A stretch of DNA of 64,000 nt from Quercus robur (taxonomy: Eukaryota > Streptophyta > Magnoliopsida > Fagales > Fagaceae), in contig NC_065541.1 in assembly GCF_932294415.1 (NCBI RefSeq), forward strand, positions 33,017,790 to 33,081,789, in the 5' to 3' direction. The position numbers were made by a program, and so were the translations under genes. Positions 35,640 through 48,611 of the stretch are shown here, piece after piece. Each line of letters opens with the position of its first letter. Position 1 is the stretch's first letter. Under the pieces are notes generated by a model. The model made no database searches, was not told the DNA's origin, and worked only from the letters and a program-made list of their open reading frames with translations.

Positions 35640-35826
35640 GATTAAATATTATAATTTTTTATTTATTTATAAAATTTCAATATATGACATTCACTTCTGA
35701 TAATTGTGCTCTTTATCATTATCAGATCAAAACACCAATCAGTTTTTGATGTAGGCAGGGATTAAATCGTAGATTTCTTATTCAACTATCAAAGATTTTA
35801 CCAATTGAGATAACTAAAACCTATAA
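35640..35826 (-). mobile_element. Decayed tRNA-derived SINE (same family as 32433-32594)
   Basis: On the minus strand the sequence reads from a degenerate A box (TATCTCAATTGG near 35812) through GGTTTATTTCxx-like B-box remnants to the shared body (ACTGATTGGTGTTTTGATCTGA on the complement, about 35725-35750, and the AAAGAGC string). It is more diverged than the other copies. Confidence 0.7.
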
Positions 35827-35870
35827 ATATTATAAATCTAAAAGTGCATTTAGTGTCATGTTATTTAAAA

Positions 35871-36063
35871 ATTTTAAATAATAGTCTTATGTACTTTTGA
35901 TACAAATAACTAAAGTCTTATTTGTAAAACTAGCCTCATCACACACATTTTGCGCATGCGATGAGGTAATTTTAAATAACAGTCTTATGTACTTTTGATA
36001 CAAACAACTAAAGTCTTATTTGTAAAACTAGCCTCATCACACACACTTTGCGCATGCGATAAG

Positions 36064-36066
<3 letters not shown>
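35871..36066 (-). repeat. Tandem 98-bp duplication carrying two Helitron-like 3' termini
   Basis: Two near-identical 98-bp units start at 35871 and 35969. On the minus strand each ends with a hairpin, arms CCTCATC and GATGAGG around a GCATGCGC-containing inner stem with G-T pairs, directly followed by CTAG and then T. A hairpin followed by CTRR before a T is the known form of a Helitron 3' end. No matching 5' TC end could be delimited. Confidence 0.5.
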
Positions 36067-36105
<39 letters not shown>

Positions 36106-36391
36106 TCTAGTCATATTTTTCCTTTTAAAAAAAATTGATAAGTTTGTTTTGAAGGCATGGATTAGTAAGAGAGTATCCTATTTGTAGGCATTTTAAGTAG
36201 AGTTAGATACATATTTTTATTGAGTTGTCCTTGAGTTTTTTCCCTGTTAAATGTAAAGTTTAGGGGTATTTCTGAATTACATAAAGGTTCAGTCCAAAGA
36301 GGAGAATCCTCTTACAAATAATTTAGATAGATAATTCTTTCATTTTGCTTGAAACAGAGAAATTATATTTCTAATAGAAGGCACATCCGTC
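36067..36391. other. Poly-T tract (39 T) and AT-rich spacer
   Basis: A T-run occupies about 36066-36104, directly next to the second 98-bp unit. No gene follows. A 37-codon + frame at 36392-36505 (MASATLFSTLQLASF) looks signal-like but is unsupported. Confidence 0.55.
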
Positions 36392-37116
36392 ATGGCCTCT
36401 GCGACCCTATTTTCCACGTTGCAACTTGCAAGCTTCTACACATTTTTCCATAAACTTATTATTCTTCTGAGTTCAATGTCATCTTCGGCCTTGGCACTTG
36501 CCTAACGGTGTAAAATGTTGTAAGAAGTGAATTGTTAGAAGTTGTGAACAAAAGTGGAGAAAGGTGGCAAACATAGTATACCAATGGGCCGCCATTCTAT
36601 CATACAAACTTACTGTATGAATTGTGTACAATCTCGATTTCCTTCTTCCTAACCAAATTGAAACTAAAATTACATCCAATCCTTCTACGAGTTTACCATA
36701 TAAACTGTGGAGTCTCTCTTTGGTAATGAAATTGTTTTTGATTCACCGGGCTTTTGTCACATGCTGATCGTTGTACTTGTATCACTATATGATGGTAGCA
36801 TCAGAAGAGTTGTTACAGCTTTACATAAAACTAATATCAGAAATGCTTTAAAAACAGCATACAATAAAACTTGTAATAATCTCTCTGTATATTATCAAGA
36901 ACTTCCATAATTGGACAACAACACAACCGTAACCATGCAATTATCTGACATCGGATTCCCAGACCTCTTTATCTACATTTAATAGTCTAATATCAACTTG
37001 ATATATCACAGCACAAATGTACAATCCTGTATTTTGTGAACTATAACACAATGCAAAACCTTTACATGGCACATTTACTGTTTTAAAAGTTCTTCATCAA
37101 TTTTGCACTTCTACCA
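36392..37116. other. Spacer and 3' UTR of the WLM protease gene
   Basis: Non-coding DNA between convergent genes. The 3' UTR of the minus-strand protease gene must lie in the part adjoining 37117. I could not place the polyadenylation site. Confidence 0.5.
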
Positions 37117-40100
37117 TTAGTAAGCAATACATGCTTCAAGGGAAGACTTTGCAAGCCACAATAGCCCTGGATCATTCCGCTTCAAAACTATATAAGCTTC
37201 TGCCTTTCCAATCTCGTCTGACTCAACATCTTCATTGAAACCAATCAAAGTAAGAATTTCCATAGCAGCTGAAAGCACAAAAACCAGAAAGGGATTAATG
37301 CCAATGGCCCTCATTTTAGAGATGTCATAAAGTTAACTTCCTATATAGATCTGGTAAATATTTAATTTCACCCCTTCCATCTGATTAGGGTGAGAGTTCT
37401 ATGGTCACTAATATAGTAATATGACATAATTAATGCAATCCCTTGGGGTAGTATTTAGTAAGTGGAAAACTTTAGTAAGATGTCCCTTGATTTGCCAAAT
37501 TCACATAATCTATCTTATGCCATCTTTGATTAACATATGTCAAGTTTGACATGGCTAATATATCTCATCCTGTAAGAGATTAAAGGTCCAACCCTCCATT
37601 CAGTGCACATGTCAACGCAAGATTGAACATGGCACAAGATTGAACACGGTACAGCAATATTGTGATTCCAACCGACTGGCTCTCTCTCATGCATGTTTTA
37701 TTTACACCTAACAAGACATTGAAATTCCAAAGCTTATATATCATTTTCTAGCTCCATTCAGCTTCCAGTTCATAATTTTCAAATATCTGGGACCTACCAA
37801 CAATTTCACTCAAGACAAATTCTAGTGACTCTCACAGGACTCGGTAAAATTGATACTTAGAATGAGAAAAGAAGCAAACCTTTATAATTCGCAATATTCC
37901 TTTCGATTATGGGATTAGCCTGCAAATGCATAACCCATTAGCTATCAATTAAAAATTTAATGAGGAAACTCTAGGATGCAAAGTTTTGGTCTTTCACTAA
38001 GGTTGAGAGATAATAATTATACCTTTCGCAGTCTTCTGTATTTCATCTCATTTGGGTGTTCAATGACATTCCTGCAAGCAAATACACATAATTCGAACAT
38101 TTGTCAATAACTCAATAGATAAAGTACAAAAATAGATTGGATAACTGATGATATTGCTGGGCTATATATATGCAGGGGGCTTCCTAAGCAAACTCAGAGA
38201 AAGAGCTTGCAAATGCAGGCCAGTTGTATTATAATGGAAGAAAAAACCCTGTGTTTCTATGTCTTCCCACCAAAAAAGAAAAATTCAATAAAAAAAGGAT
38301 GAATGAAATCAATGATTTGACAAGTGTACCTAATTATCTTAAACAGAGTTTGTAGTACTGCAGCAGCTTCCATGGGAGTAACTTCAACTTGCAGCATTTC
38401 AATGGCCTTCTGCAGACGGCTACAAACAACTGTAACAGGGTCTTGGATTCTTTGAAGTTCTTGATCATCTGGATCTGGCTCATAGGTTTGCATTCTCGAT
38501 ATTCCCAGTGGATGCACCAAATTATCATCAGGATCAGGCTCTGCCAGAACTCCATTTGGCTGAGACTCATCTGGATCGGGTTCTTTATAAGCCTTATTTA
38601 GACAGGCTTGATCTCTGATGGTCTCATTTTCTGGGTAATCATCCAGATCTAGTCCCATGATGTTTCCATATTCCAAACCATTCTGCTTTTCTGCCGTGTC
38701 ATCTGGATCAGGTTCTTCAATGTTATTGTTGGTTTGAATTCTGCTGTCCAGAATCTCCATTTCCTGAGATTCATCAGGATCAGGTTCTTCAATGTTTTTG
38801 CTTGTTTGAGTTCTGCTGTCCACAATCTCCATCTCCTGAGATTCATCAGGATCAGGTTCTTCATGCAACTTTGAGGTTCTCAGCATCAAGTTGGTTTCTG
38901 GAGGAGGCAAGAGTTGTGTTGGCCCAGCGTTATTGAAATCTTGTCGAGATATTGTTTTACTTCCAGTAAATTCTGGATAAAATTCAGACTCCAAAGTTTC
39001 CCCACCCAGTGAATCATCAGGATCAGGCTCAAGCTTGTTATGATTGCCAGAATGATCATCAGGATCAGGCTCATAAGCAGTTTTTCTCTCAGCTTCATTT
39101 GGACTCCAAATATCCAAGTTTTCTTCCTCTATGGAATACATAGAATCATCTTCTTCACGTGTTTTGAACCCAGAATCATCAGGGTCAGGTTCTTCATTTA
39201 CTATAGACCCTCCCAAGCTGTTTTCAGAAGCATTTGCTAAACGACGATAAGCAGCAGCAACTGAAGATGCACAAGCACTTGCAAGCTGATCTGATGTATT
39301 TCCTCCAAGCTTCTGAGCGGAATAACTACTGTCTCCAACAAATGAATCCTCATAAGTTTCTGAATACTGTACTCCACTCAAAGTATGACTTCTTGATCTT
39401 GTCCAATCTAAACTAGCAGCTTCTTGGTTCAACTACAAAAAGAAAAAAAGAAAAAAAAACACATCAAATCAAGAAATGCCCACTCAGTAATGAGCTTAAA
39501 GTAAAATTTGCACTTAAAACATGAAAACACATGAATAAGAACATGTTCTTACCTGTTTATCCAGACCATAAAAGTTGGCATCATGTTCAGAGTGTACCAT
39601 GTGAGCCTGATAGCAATAAAGAATAATTTGAGTTTTCTCAAAACCGACCAGCTAGTTCAAAATCAACTTAACCAAGCGCTATTGCCTACAATCTCATTTT
39701 ATGTTGAATAACCAAAGTGATTTTGTCATTCATTAAACAGTAACATTTTGTCTGTATGCATAGAAGTTCATAGAGACACTGAGACACACATACATGCACA
39801 TGCACATACAAAAGCACAATCCTCTCACACTGAAAAGTTATTTAACTTACAAGTTCATGCAAAAGAGTTTTCTTGATGCTCTCATACTTCCTGAAACCCT
39901 TAAGGTCATCAGTTCTAAGACGCAGAGATATCTCCTCTCCATAATTCTGCGAAAATAAGAGTCAGCAAGACAAAAAATTAAAGAAAATAAAACACTAATG
40001 AAATATATACGTATGTTTAGAATGGCCATTACCTTGTTAAAACCAAGAATGCATTTGGGACTTATGCCAACATAACCAATGGGTGCCATCTCAGTCATAA

Positions 40101-42286
40101 TACCTACAGACCAATGATGCTGTAAAGAACAACCAAAATACAACTCATCAATGATGACATAACAAAATGATGGGAGCTTGTTAAAAAATATTTAAGTGTG
40201 CCAAATTTATCCAATGCACCTTGTTCATAATAGCAACAATTCCAGGATCTGCAGCGAGCGTGTGCATTATTCTCAATGCCTCAGAAGCTGGGGGATTCAA
40301 CTGTAAACAAGTAACAACCAAATCAATCGATAATCAGTTCAAGATATTGGCAGCTTGATTTTTTTCTTCTAGAAGCACATATTCCAAGGAAAGATATAAA
40401 CATTCACTTCAAAGCATGTACATTTGTAAAATAAAAATTGCCATTCAATCTGTATATCCTTTCATAGAAAAACATATATCCAGATCCAGACTTCACCTAA
40501 AAACCTACCAACCCACATTCTACTCTTAGTAAATATTATTGTCTGCGAAAAAGAAAATAGTTACAGAGTATCATTTATCGGTTGATGATTGCAAATGAAT
40601 CTTGATAACATATAAAGAATTTTAGTTAGGCACCCTTCCTAACAGTTTTCATTGTCAAGTTCATGATGAAGTCAATGTTCAACTCATAATTCAAACACAT
40701 GAATGATCTTTACAAAAGCTGCAACTAGCCACACACATGTAAATTTCAGCAATTGTGTATTTTTTTTTTTATTGGTATAGACTATACATGCCCCAGCAGA
40801 TCTCCTATATGTATATAGATGCACGTGCACATGCATGCATATAGACCAGAATATGTCATAGCCACGGTTTCTAACAATTGTGTCTCTGTCTAAGACTGAT
40901 GTACAAGTCTATCTTTCCGTTTCTTTCAAAACATATTTCAAGTCCATATTGCACTATTATAAATATATTAGTATCAAGTAACTTATTAGATAAAAAAAGA
41001 ACTCATTAAATGAAAAAGAACAAGCGACTAAATCTGTCTTTCCTTTATACCTTCTCTCTTTCACATATAGTTCTTTATCTACACAGCACCCATTCTATCT
41101 AAGCTACAAATTATATGAGGTAAAAAGGAATTAGCAAAGTCAACACACCTCTACTCCTGGGATCTCTAGTGTGCGAAAATCACGAAAGATATAACGTCCT
41201 TGTGGAAGTTTCAGTGAAGCATGAGGTCTGTCTGATATTCGCTGCCTCAGTCTCTTTTCCTCTTCTTCGAATCCAGCTATCCTCAAGTCTGCTTTTGCAT
41301 TTTGTAGAACTTCATCAACCTCACTTTCAGACACTCCCATCATTCTAATAGACTTGCCCTGAATTATAAGAAACAGGCAATCAGTGGACTCGCAAGACTT
41401 GATGAATGATCTTTCAGCATAAAGAATTAACAAAATCAAAAAAGAAAAGAAAAAAAGAACAATAAGGCTAATGTGTCTCAATACTAAACAATAACACTCA
41501 ATATTTTTATTAAACACTCTCTTCTTTGAGTAATATGACACAGTCATATAGGTTTTAGATCTTAAAATTTTCTAATAGAACTAGAGCTCCTATTTGACTA
41601 GAACCTCCTAATTAGACCAGTAAATTAAAATTGATAATTACAAAAATACCCTTAATTCACAAGATTGTAGACAATTACAGTTTTGACATTGTATACAAAA
41701 CTAACCATTACTTGTAAACCATAAAAAATGCCCTTAAAATCACATGAATTTTGCTTCAATTGGACTTCACATGTGGGCCCCATAAAATAAATCTTGAATA
41801 GATGAATTTGTGAAGTCATAAAAAATGATCTTCCATGACTGCATCAAAAAGCCTTTCAATGCTAGAGCAAACTCCTTTAGATTATATTATAAATCAATCA
41901 TCCATTATTAGTTGTCTCTAATATTGAAAGCCCCAATTGCAGATTGGAAGAGATTGAAGATGACACTATTCCAACGATAACACCGAAAATGGTGTTGTCT
42001 AAGAAGAACAGTACACGCGTGTCTCAGTTAGTCACAAATGGTGCCGTTTCTCTTAAGAAGAACAGTGTCGTTTAGTGTATATGTATTAAGTTTGTTAGTG
42101 CTCATACCTGTGCACATGTGAAAGGTTGTTAACAGATCTTGTAACTGTTTCTAGATATTTTCTGATTCTTGTTTTTGGTATATAATGTAAAAGTCTTGCT
42201 CATTTGTAACTTATCAAAAAAAAAAAAAAAATCTTGCTCATTTGTAAGTTAAGCCATTCAATCACAGTTTATCTCTAATAAAGAAA

Positions 42287-42322
<36 letters not shown>

Positions 42323-42841
42323 CTTTGTTTCTCTGTGTTTCTTCAAATATGTAGAGGAGTGATTTCAACTTTAATTTACAACGTACTGAATTAGCTGCCA
42401 GCAAGTAAGTAGCTCATCTCAGAAGCAATAAAAATAATAATTGCTGCCAGTACTAAAAGTTGAGTGATAGAGCCTGCAAAGTGCTGCCAGTAACTAACAA
42501 CACTTATTAGACAAAAAATAATATACTAATATCAGGAAAATTTACATTCATAATGGTTAAAAAATATTAACCAAATATAGAATAATAAGTGCTAATACCT
42601 TTCTTATGGAAGTGTCTTGCAAACTTAAGAATGCCTGCTCATCAGAGAAAGGAGACAACAGCTTTGAGCTTTTGTTGAAGGATTGTGGAACAATCAGCCG
42701 CATGGTATCTGCTTTGACATTGGTCAATTTTAGCAGCTCAAGCCCAAGCTCCTTAATAGTAGCACCTGAATTCATTTCTATGGTAAATGTCTTCCCCCTC
42801 CATACAACTGAGATGTGTTGTGTACTCTCTGGATTTTGCAT
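37117..42841 (-). CDS. WSS1B: UBL-WLM-PUB zinc metalloprotease, Wss1 type (ten coding exons, 704 aa)
   Basis: Minus-strand coding exons: 42841-42599, 41358-41149, 40300-40220, 40119-40033, 39946-39851, 39606-39553, 39432-38330, 38071-38023, 37919-37880 and 37268-37117. All introns are GT-AG and the 2115 bases stay in frame. Residues 1-80 are a ubiquitin-like domain (VVWRGKTFTIEMNSGATIKE). A WLM domain follows, with APIGYVGISPKCILGFN and the zinc site HELAHMVHSEH (His237, Glu238, His241, His247), split by an intron. Residues 338-585 are a linker with nine EPDPDD/EPDPDE motifs. The C-terminal PUB domain (about 588-690: DPVTVVCSRLQKAIEML, IEHPNEMKYRRLRKANPII, LIGF) would bind the CDC48/p97 tail. 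Such proteins are listed in plants as ubiquitin and WLM domain-containing metalloproteases. Yeast Wss1 digests DNA-protein crosslinks and SUMOylated targets with Cdc48. The WSS1B symbol rests on my memory of Arabidopsis AT5G35690. The start is the only ATG before the UBL fold and lies 7 bases after a 5'UTR intron acceptor. The gene appears intact. Confidence 0.94.
42291..42318. repeat. (CT)14 microsatellite in intron 1 of the WLM protease coding region
   Basis: A pure CT run of 28 bases within the 1.2-kb intron between coding exons 1 and 2 of the minus-strand gene. Confidence 0.95.
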
Positions 42842-43735
42842 GTTTTGCTGAAAGAAAGAACAGTGTATGAAAAATATTTATAATCATTCACAAGTAAATT
42901 ACGTGGAAGTATAAACCTGCTCCAAGATGAAAGTCAACAACTTCTAGAAAGATTGTTAATGTGTACTTATCGAAACCCAAAAATGATGTGACTACACTAG
43001 TATCTTAGCTTAGTCCTGGCATGTGTGTGTGTGGATTCTATAAGGATGAGGAGGAAACAAAAAGGGACATTGAATTGGCTGTAAATTTAAAAGGAAGTAT
43101 GATGCCCACCCCTCCCCCACATGCCACAGGTTTCAACTTCACAGAATGCTTCAACAAACAAAAAGAATACACTAGCTCCAAGTAATCCAATAATTGAAAT
43201 TATACAAATTCCCATATGCGATCAAGCAAACATTTTTTTTTTAATTATTATTAATAATTATACAGACAACAAAACCCAGATAAAATCTTCAACTTCAATG
43301 GCAATTAAAGTTACTCCTTCTTTCATAATACCAATCCATTGAAAAATAACAACAACCCAACCCAAATAAAATCTATCCCATAATAATTCATGGAAAACCA
43401 GCAAAAATTAACAAATAAATGAACAAACTTTGCTCAAAGAATCACAAGCCTCCATACCCATAATTTCTTTTACACCCAAAAGACCAAACCATGAAAAGAC
43501 AAAGATTTCTTAATGACAAACTATATTAGCAATTCAAGGAAGACAACCTTAATCTTGGGAAGTAGGAGACAATTATCCATAATTGAACAAACCCAGATAA
43601 ATAGATTTTCCGAAGACCTTACCTCACGTGAGGATCGGACTCCCTCTCTCTCTCTCTCGTCTGTCTAAGAGAATCGAATATTCTAGAGAAGAAAGGCTTG
43701 TTGAAGTTGTAAAGAGTCACCCAAAATTCTAAAAC
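42842..43735 (-). promoter_or_regulatory. 5' UTR with intron, and leader of the WLM protease gene
   Basis: On the minus strand a leader exon ends ...CACGTGAG at 43623 with the donor GTAAG at 43622-43618. The acceptor TTTCTTTCAG ends at 42848, leaving six leader bases (CAAAAC) before the ATG at 42841. The leader contains a pyrimidine/purine microsatellite (43641-43659) and a CACGTG G-box core at 43625-43630. The leader's outer end is inferred at about 43735. Confidence 0.75.
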
Positions 43736-43762
43736 AAAAAATGGAAATCTTGGCTGGCTAAT

Positions 43763-43809
<47 letters not shown>

Positions 43810-45027
43810 AATCGGGAGGGCTGAGGATATGAGGCGGTGCATTTTAGTGGTTCGTGTAGCATCACACTAAAATGAGCGGTCATCGGTGTACATTATACTT
43901 TAACTACGCATGTGCTGACGTACGTAAAATGAAAGAGAGTTTATTTCATTAAGAAAAGTAAGTGCCACACCTCGCCACATCGTGGAGTTGTTGTTGGTGG
44001 AGAGGTATTGGTGCGTGTAAGAACATTCCTCTACCAATCACAATTTGGCATATGTGCGAGTTGTGGTATTAGAATTATAATAACTATTCTTTCATTAAAA
44101 AGTAATGTTAGAATTTAGGATTACAATTTTTGCCACAACTCACTCACGTGTCACAACTTTTACTTCACTATTTACAACTTTCTATGTGAGCAAGTTGTGA
44201 CAAAATTTGTGGTCCTACCATTTTCCTTTAGCAAAAATTTTAGTGATAACTACCATGCACCCTTGGGGTGATGGTCACACTACAATTATAAGTGCTTGTA
44301 GAGTATAGGGGAGAAGGGCTGAGATTTCAAATTTCTAGGAGGGGGTTTCATACACATATATACTTAAATTAAGTTAGGGTAAAATTTCTATTTTGTATTA
44401 AAAAAAAATTAGTGCTACTACAAAATGTACAACTTTTGTTACAACTCTGGCTAAAACTGTGATTGGTAGAAAAAAAAAAATGATTATGTAAAAGTGACAA
44501 ACAACTAATTACAATTTGCACATAAAAGAGTTGTGACAAAAATTATGAGTTTGTTTGTAGTAGTAGAACTCTTATTTCATGCTAAAAGTTTTAACTTTTA
44601 AATATTTAATATTTAATTTGGATATTTTCTTTATACAAAAGGGTTTAATTTGGATATAATTTAGAAATTAACAATACTTATTATAAAAAATAGATGAACA
44701 ATTCACCTATGAACAAAAAATTCATTAAAAAATTAAAATTTTTTGCTTCTAAACAAATTAGAAGAATAGATTTTATGTAAAAATTATATATTATTTAATT
44801 AAATTTAAGTATATAAAAGGTCTTAATTTAAACATATAAAGCATCAATCCCTTGAGCCACCCAGGCGTGAAATGCCTTATTTAAACTTAGTGCAAAGAGA
44901 GGCTTTGCATGTTAACCATGACATGACATTTATTTTCTGCTTCACAACCTCTCTTTTGTAGGGGTTAGCAGGAATGCCTACTTGACCATTCTTCTTAGCA
45001 CTTCCTGTGTGCATTTAAGAATGTTCT
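43736..45027. other. Intergenic DNA with (TA)n and two small MITE-like fold-backs
   Basis: A (TA)n tract covers about 43769-43806. One fold-back lies at 44115-44215 (ATTTTTGCCACAACTCAC against GTGAGCAAGTTGTGACAAAAT). A second lies at 44410-44578 (GCTACTACAAAATGTACAAC and TTACAACTC against GAGTTGTGACAAAAATTATG and TTTGTAGTAGTAG). Both are short and non-coding. No gene is visible. Confidence 0.6.
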
Positions 45028-45199
45028 CACTACAACAAACTTGAGTTTTTTCAACATGTTTTTATCCGCGGTCACTAAAAAATGTTGATAAAAGTTTTAA
45101 TTATCTACAATTATACTCAACCATTGAGTAAAGGAAGGTAATTCACATACTTATTTCCACATTTAGCATTACTGTTAAAATAAGTGTTAAAAAAAACAT

Positions 45200-45425
45200 A
45201 AATAGGGAAAAATTTTATTAACAGTTGGATGAATGCGAAAGAAAAGAAGAAATGTTTTATCAACGGGTTGGATGAAAGTGGAAAAAATAAATGAAATGTT
45301 TTATCGACGGGTTGGATGAATGTGGTAAAACTAAATGAAATGTTTTATCACCGGTTTGATGAATGTGGAAAAAATAAATAAAATGTTTTATCAACAGTTT
45401 GATGAATGTGAAATATTGGTGAAAA
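45200..45425. repeat. 45-bp tandem repeats at the left subterminal zone of CACTA-2
   Basis: About five units share AAATGTTTTATCAACGGGTT and GGATGAATGTGGAAAAAATA, spaced about 45 bp apart from 45206 to 45425, with substitutions such as ATCGACGG and ATCACCGG. Confidence 0.85.
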
Positions 45426-45439
45426 TGTTTAAAATAAAG

Positions 45440-48400
45440 AACACGGAGCTTATTATAAAGTTTTATATGATAGCTCTCTCTTTCTTGCGCCCTCTCTCTC
45501 TCTCGTAGCTTACATCTCTCTCGTAATCAAAAGCAAATTACCGAAGAGCAAAAAGCGAAGAGCTATATTGCTGAGTTCTGGAGTTTATTCGTTCAGTATT
45601 ATTGCTGAATTCTTAGGGTTTTGTAGAATCTCACTCACTCCCTTTCTCTTTCTAACTCACTCTCTCAGTGTCTTCAACATGAGCAAATTAGACTAGCGTC
45701 CAGATCTGAAGAAGTAATTTCTCATTCTCTCTCATCTGCAATTTGTTTTAGGGTTTCAATTTCAATTTCATTGTTTTTACAAACTAGATTCTAATTTTTT
45801 TTTTTGAATTTTTGTTGTTTTTGCAAACAAATATATGGACAATAAGCTCCAGAGTACATTCCTATTACCCTCCATGAATGCTCTGCCTTGTATTTCTTTT
45901 TATTATTTATTTATTTTATATTTTGCAGTTTTGCTCTCTTTGATTTGTGAGAAAAATTAGGCAAATGAAGGAAAATAGGTTATCTTCTTAATTATTCATA
46001 GATATTGAATTAATGGAAATTAAAAAAATAAAAATCTAGCAGTTAAAACTAATGTAGCTGTATAGTTGCAGATTTGGAGCTAAAAATGCTTATTAGAGCT
46101 TACAACTTAGTATTCAAGCTTTTAGGTTCCTATTTTGTTCCTCACTGTTTTAATATATATATTTTTTAAACTGTAGCCATTGCATTCATAATAAGTTACT
46201 CTGATTTTATAGTTTCATTGTGAAAAATTGTAGTGATGACTACTTTTTTTTTTTTTTTTTTAAATTATAAAATCAAGAATTGTACTGATTTTTTGGGATT
46301 ACATTCCCTGGTGTGTTTATGGGACCATGTCCCAGAGGTTTTGGTTTCAACAATGTTGGTTGGTTGTTGGTTTCTGACTAATCTTTAGACTAATTTGTTT
46401 GAATTGATTTGGTTGAAGAAATTTCCCTTCAAGGAGTAAGTACTAGACAAAATTAGAGGCTGATGAAGCTTGATGATAAAGTGAGTTTCTTGACAAATAA
46501 AACTCTAAGAAGAGAAGAAAGGGGAGAAGAGGGCTCAAATAATTCCCCTTAACTAATCTACGGAAAAGAGGGTTCAAATCCTCCCCTTTGTAAACTAGTT
46601 TGGGCTGCATCAATGTATTATGTTTGGATTTAGAGAAATGCTACAATGTTTAATGGAAGAATCTTGTTAGAAGAGGCTCTAATGCAACAAATCAAAAATT
46701 ATGTGAGGTTGTGTGCAAGTAGTTGCAAAGCAGTGACCAATTCACATTGTTTTAGGGTCTTATGTAGTAAGTGGAACATTTATTTCTCTGTTTTGACTGC
46801 TAGTACAAGTTAAGGGTTGGTGTCTGACTTCTAACCATGTGTTGTTGGAGTCTCAGGTTTCTTCTATTGAGAATTGGTGTTTATATTTCTAGTTTGATTT
46901 GTTGATTAATAATATCACTTATTCATTAGAAAAACTAAGGGTGGAAACATCATCAAGGTGAAAAATGAACTTATTAGTCTGATTTTCATTCTTTTTGTTG
47001 GAAACTTATGGAACCTATGGTATTTCTAGCATCTACACATTTAACAACAAGATTTAAAACTCACTACAACTAGGTTTGATTATCAGAATATTATTTTCTC
47101 CATTTCATATTCTTTTTGTCTATAACTTACTTTGCTTAACCATGTTGTTCGTCATTGCTTTGATGAACAACAAGTTATAATTTGTTTCTTCTTTGGGAAC
47201 AGTGTAGGGAAAATTTGACCTTAAATAACTTTTTTGTAATATATTATAATTGCTTTGTGAAGTATAAGCTGCATGTTAACTCATGATAATATTCATAGTC
47301 ACCATTTGAATTTTTGTTTTATATTATAACTGATTTAAATTATGAGGTCAAGATTTGGTTATGAGTAATTATTGGAAAGCATTTTCCTGTGACATTGTTT
47401 TCTTTATTGGTGTCCCCTTTGCCTTTCCCCCACATCACATCATTGTATGCCTTCTTGGTTATATAGGAAAAAGTGGTAGAAAATGGAAGTTTCCTACGTA
47501 ACAATTCACTGTAATATTTGACATATTTGCATTTCCTGTGTTCTCTAATGCAACTGACATGGAATGGATGATGAAGCTCCAACCATCCATTTTTGTTGCG
47601 ATGAAATGAAAGTGTCCTGTGACAACATGTTTCATCCATATTGTAGCAATTACCTATTCAATGGATAATAATGATCAAATCATGATCGCCAATGAGTTTT
47701 AGCTCAAAGGGTACCTGCCCCATAAAAAAATGGTGGAGGGTAAGAACCCAACTTGGCCAATGCATTAGCACATTGGTTAGCTTTCCTAAATACATGATGG
47801 TGTTCAATTTGGAGTAGTAAGTTCCTAAAATCAAAGTGTAAGGAATCCATCAATAGGTTAGTGGCATTGTTATTTGTTAGCTAGCTAATTAGGCATTTTG
47901 CATCAAGCTCTTTGTTAAAGTCACTAGAAGTCCTTGGTTGTAGTCTCAATCAAGGATCCTTTGTCCCCTCCAGTCAACTAGCATTGGGCCTATATATGTT
48001 GTCCATCTATGTACAAAAATACACATGCAACAATATACAAATTAAGTATTCATACACATCTGTTCTCTCTCTTTCCATAGTTTCCTATATTGTTGCCTTT
48101 CCTCTGCACCCTAAAGCATTATTCTTGTATTTTGACCACACTATTGTCAATGTTTTATGGCTTGTAGTATTTTGCACTTTTTGGTAGTTGCCTTTCTATT
48201 TTTAGAGATTTTGTACTTAATTGTTCAATAGTTTTAGTTGGTCTGTAATCATTTCAACTTAAGACAAGTTTTTGCCTATTTATTGCACCCTAAGGGAATA
48301 ATACAATCTTAAATAAACTATACAAAAGAATATAAATTTTTATAGCTATTTAAAACATTTCTTTAGTTTTAGCTAGCAAATAAAGAAGTAATTGCTTTAT

Positions 48401-48611
48401 TCTTGCTTGGGTTAAGGTCACCAATGCATATAAATGAGACAAGCACATAGTGATAGACATTGTAAAATAAAAGAAATAGCAAGGAGGAATAAAGAAAATT
48501 TTTTGGGTATGGGTTTTCTTTTTCTTTGAGTTAATGTAAACTTAAATTCTGTCATTTTCTTTTGGTTTTCTTTTTCTTTATCTGTTTCCATGCTTCATTA
48601 TTTTCCTGCAG
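45440..48611. other. Interior of CACTA-2, no gene
   Basis: A CT-rich leader-like stretch (45475-45530, 45640-45670) with GAATCTCACTCACTCCC resembles a plant 5' UTR. It precedes a very short frame (ATGAGCAAATTAGACTAG at 45679). The rest is AT-rich with no domain. A truncated SINE-like piece may lie near 47688-47750 (AATGAGTTTTAGCTCAAAGG). Confidence 0.4.

Noticed and set aside
36392..36505. 37-codon frame starting MASATLF, resembling a plastid transit peptide
   Set aside because: Too short and without similarity that I can name; it may be chance in the spacer.
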